DNA of 64,000 nt from Flavivirga algicola. Lineage in GTDB: Bacteria > Bacteroidota > Bacteroidia > Flavobacteriales > Flavobacteriaceae. The stretch covers positions 372,001-436,000 of the forward strand of contig NZ_JABBHF010000003.1 in assembly GCF_012910715.1 (NCBI RefSeq). The letters run 5' to 3'. Shown here in pieces: positions 62,501 through 64,000 of the stretch. The first letter of the stretch is position 1. Every line of letters begins with the position of its first letter. Position numbers and translations under genes: made by a program. The notes below the pieces were generated by a model. The model made no database searches. It was given only the letters and a program-made list of their open reading frames with translations, and was not told the DNA's origin.

Positions 62501-62533
62501 GGATCAAGGAGGATCAGGGATCAGGAAGGATCA
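62501..62533. repeat. Short cluster of GGATCA repeats
   Basis: Four GGATCA hexamers at 62501, 62511, 62518 and 62528 (spacings 10, 7, 10) in the 158-base gap after tRNA-Val. Non-coding; possibly a worn minisatellite or binding-site cluster. Confidence 0.5.
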
Positions 62534-62600
62534 ATCCCAAAAGTTGTGTTTAAGCAAAAATTTGTGTTAACCTGAAAAGGAGGAATTTATATTTTAAACT

Positions 62601-63035
62601 CTAATTATTTTCTACTTCTCCGTAATGAAACTTATAGGGACCATTTTTTTTGAATCCTAACTTTTCATAAAATTTTGCAGCACTAGTGTTTTCATTGGCA
62701 ACAAGCCAAACTTTAGTTTTTCCTTTATTGCCAATATGTTTTAAGAGCGATTTTGCAATTCCTTTTTTTCTGTGTTCAGGGTCTACAAAGAGTTCTTGAA
62801 TATAAACTAACGTATCCGAATGCCAAGGATATGAATAAGCAAACACCCCTCCAATTACCTTCCCTTCATGAATTGCCATAAAGCATCTTTCCGGTTCTAT
62901 ATTATAAAATCGTGTTAGATAATTGCATGCATCTTGTTTGTTCCAGTTTTCTTGATATTCTGGTGCAGCATAAACTTTTGCTAATAAACTGGCACACGCT
63001 TCTAAGTTATTTTCTTGACAGTTTGTAATCTTCAT
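62601..63035 (-). CDS. GNAT-family N-acetyltransferase (1)
   Basis: 144 residues. GNAT fold with acetyl-CoA loop region VDPEHRKKGIAKSLLKHIG (R/Q-x-x-G-x-G/A form), then VWLVANENTSAAKFYEKLGFKK, the typical end. Substrate not identifiable. Its start lies 29 bases inside the preceding GNAT gene, so the two are coupled. Confidence 0.9.
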   Translation of the reverse strand: MKITNCQENNLEACASLLAKVYAAPEYQENWNKQDACNYLTRFYNIEPERCFMAIHEGKVIGGVFAYSYPWHSDTLVYIQELFVDPEHRKKGIAKSLLKHIGNKGKTKVWLVANENTSAAKFYEKLGFKKNGPYKFHYGEVENN

Positions 63036-63453
63036 AATTCCTTTTTTCCATAATTACATATTTAATTCCGCCCTTGTCAAAGTAAGAATTGGTCTCTTTT
63101 AATCCAAATCTTTTGTAAAATGCACTTTTATTTACTCGGGCATTACACCATACTTTTTTATATTCGTTTTTTTCAGCATATTCTAGGATATAATTCAACA
63201 GAATTGTTCCATATCCTTGTCCTTGAAATGTGTTTAAGGTTGCAAATTTTCTAAACTGAATGTTGCTATTTTCTTCAAATAAGGATATAACAGAAATAAT
63301 TTTGTCCTGAATAAATAACCCGAAGTGTAAACCTTGAATATCGTTTTCCAGTTTTACATAATCGATGGGTTTATTGGGCCACATTGCTTGGTATCTTATT
63401 GATAAAGTTTTTTGGGAATCAATTTTTATAATTTTATAACCCTTATTTTTCAT
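63007..63453 (-). CDS. GNAT-family N-acetyltransferase (2)
   Basis: 148 residues from MKNKGYKII (an in-frame start at 63462 would add MCI). GNAT motifs: FATLNTFQGQGYGTILLNYIL (acetyl-CoA loop QGQGYG) and VWCNARVNKSAFYKRFGLKET. Substrate unknown. It follows the beta-lactamase gene by about 24 bases, so the three may be one transcription unit. Confidence 0.9.
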   Translation of the reverse strand: MKNKGYKIIKIDSQKTLSIRYQAMWPNKPIDYVKLENDIQGLHFGLFIQDKIISVISLFEENSNIQFRKFATLNTFQGQGYGTILLNYILEYAEKNEYKKVWCNARVNKSAFYKRFGLKETNSYFDKGGIKYVIMEKRNYEDYKLSRK

Positions 63454-63477
63454 TATGCACATTGTAGGTAACAGTTT

Positions 63478-64000
63478 TTACTTCGTCTGTATAGTGTAAA
63501 AGTCATAAGTAGCTTTTGCAATATCCGCTATAATTTTATCATTCGTTTTATTATTTTCATGCGAATTCGTTATAAAAACACTAATGTAAAAGTACTTCCC
63601 ATCTGGTAAGAAGACAATTCCAATATTATTTACAGCACCCATGATTCCAGTTTCCTTATTTGTACCAGAAGACCCAGATTTATGGGCGACAATAACCTCT
63701 TCAGGGAGCTGCCCTCTAATTCTGCCTAATGCAGTTGTTGTTTCTTTATTCGTTTTCCAAAAAAAATCGTAATTGCTTTTTGAAAGTAAGTTGTTTTTAT
63801 TCTCAAAAAATGTTTTCATGGTTTGGTTTGCAGCATTTGGGGTTGTCCAATTTTGGAACATATTTTCCCACTGTTCCTGCATCCCTTTTTCATCAAAAGT
63901 AATTTGTATATCTTCTATGCCACTCTTTTTTATGTATTCCTCAACCGTTTTAGGAGTTCCGATAAGTCGTATTAAAACATCACAGGCTGTATTATCGCTA
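63478..64000 (-). CDS. Class A beta-lactamase, subclass A2-like (N-terminus outside window)
   Basis: The frame is open to the window's right edge; visible residues begin SDNTACDVLIRLIG (the SDN motif of class A enzymes), then TPKTVEEYIKKSG, a Glu in FDEKGM (general-base position), NWTTPNAANQTMKTF, and the KTG equivalent KSG in VIVAHKSGSSGT. The ATG at 63882 is internal. SDNxACD..., QNWTTP and AHKSGSSG recall subclass A2 (CfxA/CepA/PER-like) of Bacteroidota. Catalytic SxxK and the signal peptide lie outside. Hydrolyses beta-lactams, probably periplasmic. Confidence 0.9.
   Translation of the reverse strand, partial: SDNTACDVLIRLIGTPKTVEEYIKKSGIEDIQITFDEKGMQEQWENMFQNWTTPNAANQTMKTFFENKNNLLSKSNYDFFWKTNKETTTALGRIRGQLPEEVIVAHKSGSSGTNKETGIMGAVNNIGIVFLPDGKYFYISVFITNSHENNKTNDKIIADIAKATYDFYTIQTK

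Noticed and set aside
1-64000. CRISPR array, IS element or prophage
   Set aside because: No regularly spaced repeats, transposase or phage structural genes were seen.

Overview
The window looks like chromosomal DNA of a marine-type Flavobacteriaceae bacterium (phylum Bacteroidota). It is AT-rich, Shine-Dalgarno sequences are mostly weak or absent, and the Bacteroidota promoter box TAnnTTTG recurs just upstream of genes (two copies also carry a correctly spaced upstream TTG). The gene families also fit: a mevalonate pathway, LytTR regulation, DUF547, DUF4097, ExbB/ExbD/TonB next to folC, and an HD-DUF5706 protein. I cannot name the genus. Most of the window is compact core genome, with several accessory islands.

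Layout. 1-2.3 kb: end of transketolase and a TalC/Fsa-type transaldolase, closed by a strong hairpin. 2.3-7.4 kb: a small membrane protein, a GAF protein, and a minus-strand pair made of an HD-PycTM (DUF5706) fusion and a pentapeptide-repeat protein. 7.6-14.7 kb: an oxidative-damage repair operon (msrB, msrA, thioredoxin-like protein, degenerate msrA-like gene, hydrolase-OsmC fusion), followed by a 1234-residue outer-membrane protein that combines a metallophosphoesterase, a possible kinase-like module and a beta-barrel. 15-18 kb: serine hydrolase plus LytS/LytTR two-component pair. 18-22.3 kb: lipoproteins, GDPD, a flavoprotein, and a RelE/ParE-type toxin-antitoxin pair with a DUF1697 gene directly after it. 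22.4-27.4 kb: mevalonate decarboxylase, mevalonate kinase, UbiA-type prenyltransferase, nitrilase, pseudouridine synthase. 27.7-29 kb: three small proteins. 29-33.4 kb: a minus-strand glycosyltransferase operon next to a decayed GIY-YIG nuclease gene flanked by inverted copies of a dispersed repeat.

The main specialised system is at 43.8-53.7 kb: an arsenosugar (organoarsenic) biosynthesis cluster. It holds ArsM arsenite methyltransferase, ArsS radical-SAM enzyme, a purine-nucleoside phosphorylase, two rSAM-associated transferases (TIGR04282-like and TIGR04283-like), a rhodanese, a carboxymuconolactone-decarboxylase-like protein and a DUF547 lipoprotein. A plus-strand block (ECF sigma factor, zinc-finger/HEAT anti-sigma, two DUF4097 proteins, HExxH lipoprotein) splits it in two. 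A membrane ferredoxin-like protein, an FAD oxidoreductase and a second DUF547 protein at 33.8-37.7 kb may be a related redox arm. Between them lie a GH113-like lipoprotein and a tandem pair of BamA/TamA-like outer-membrane proteins.

53.8-64 kb: acyl-CoA dehydrogenase, anmK, Glu/Leu/Phe/Val dehydrogenase, nhaD, exbB-exbD-tonB-folC, tRNA-Val(UAC), two GNAT acetyltransferases, and a subclass A2-like class A beta-lactamase cut by the right edge. No CRISPR array, rRNA, IS element or complete prophage was seen.
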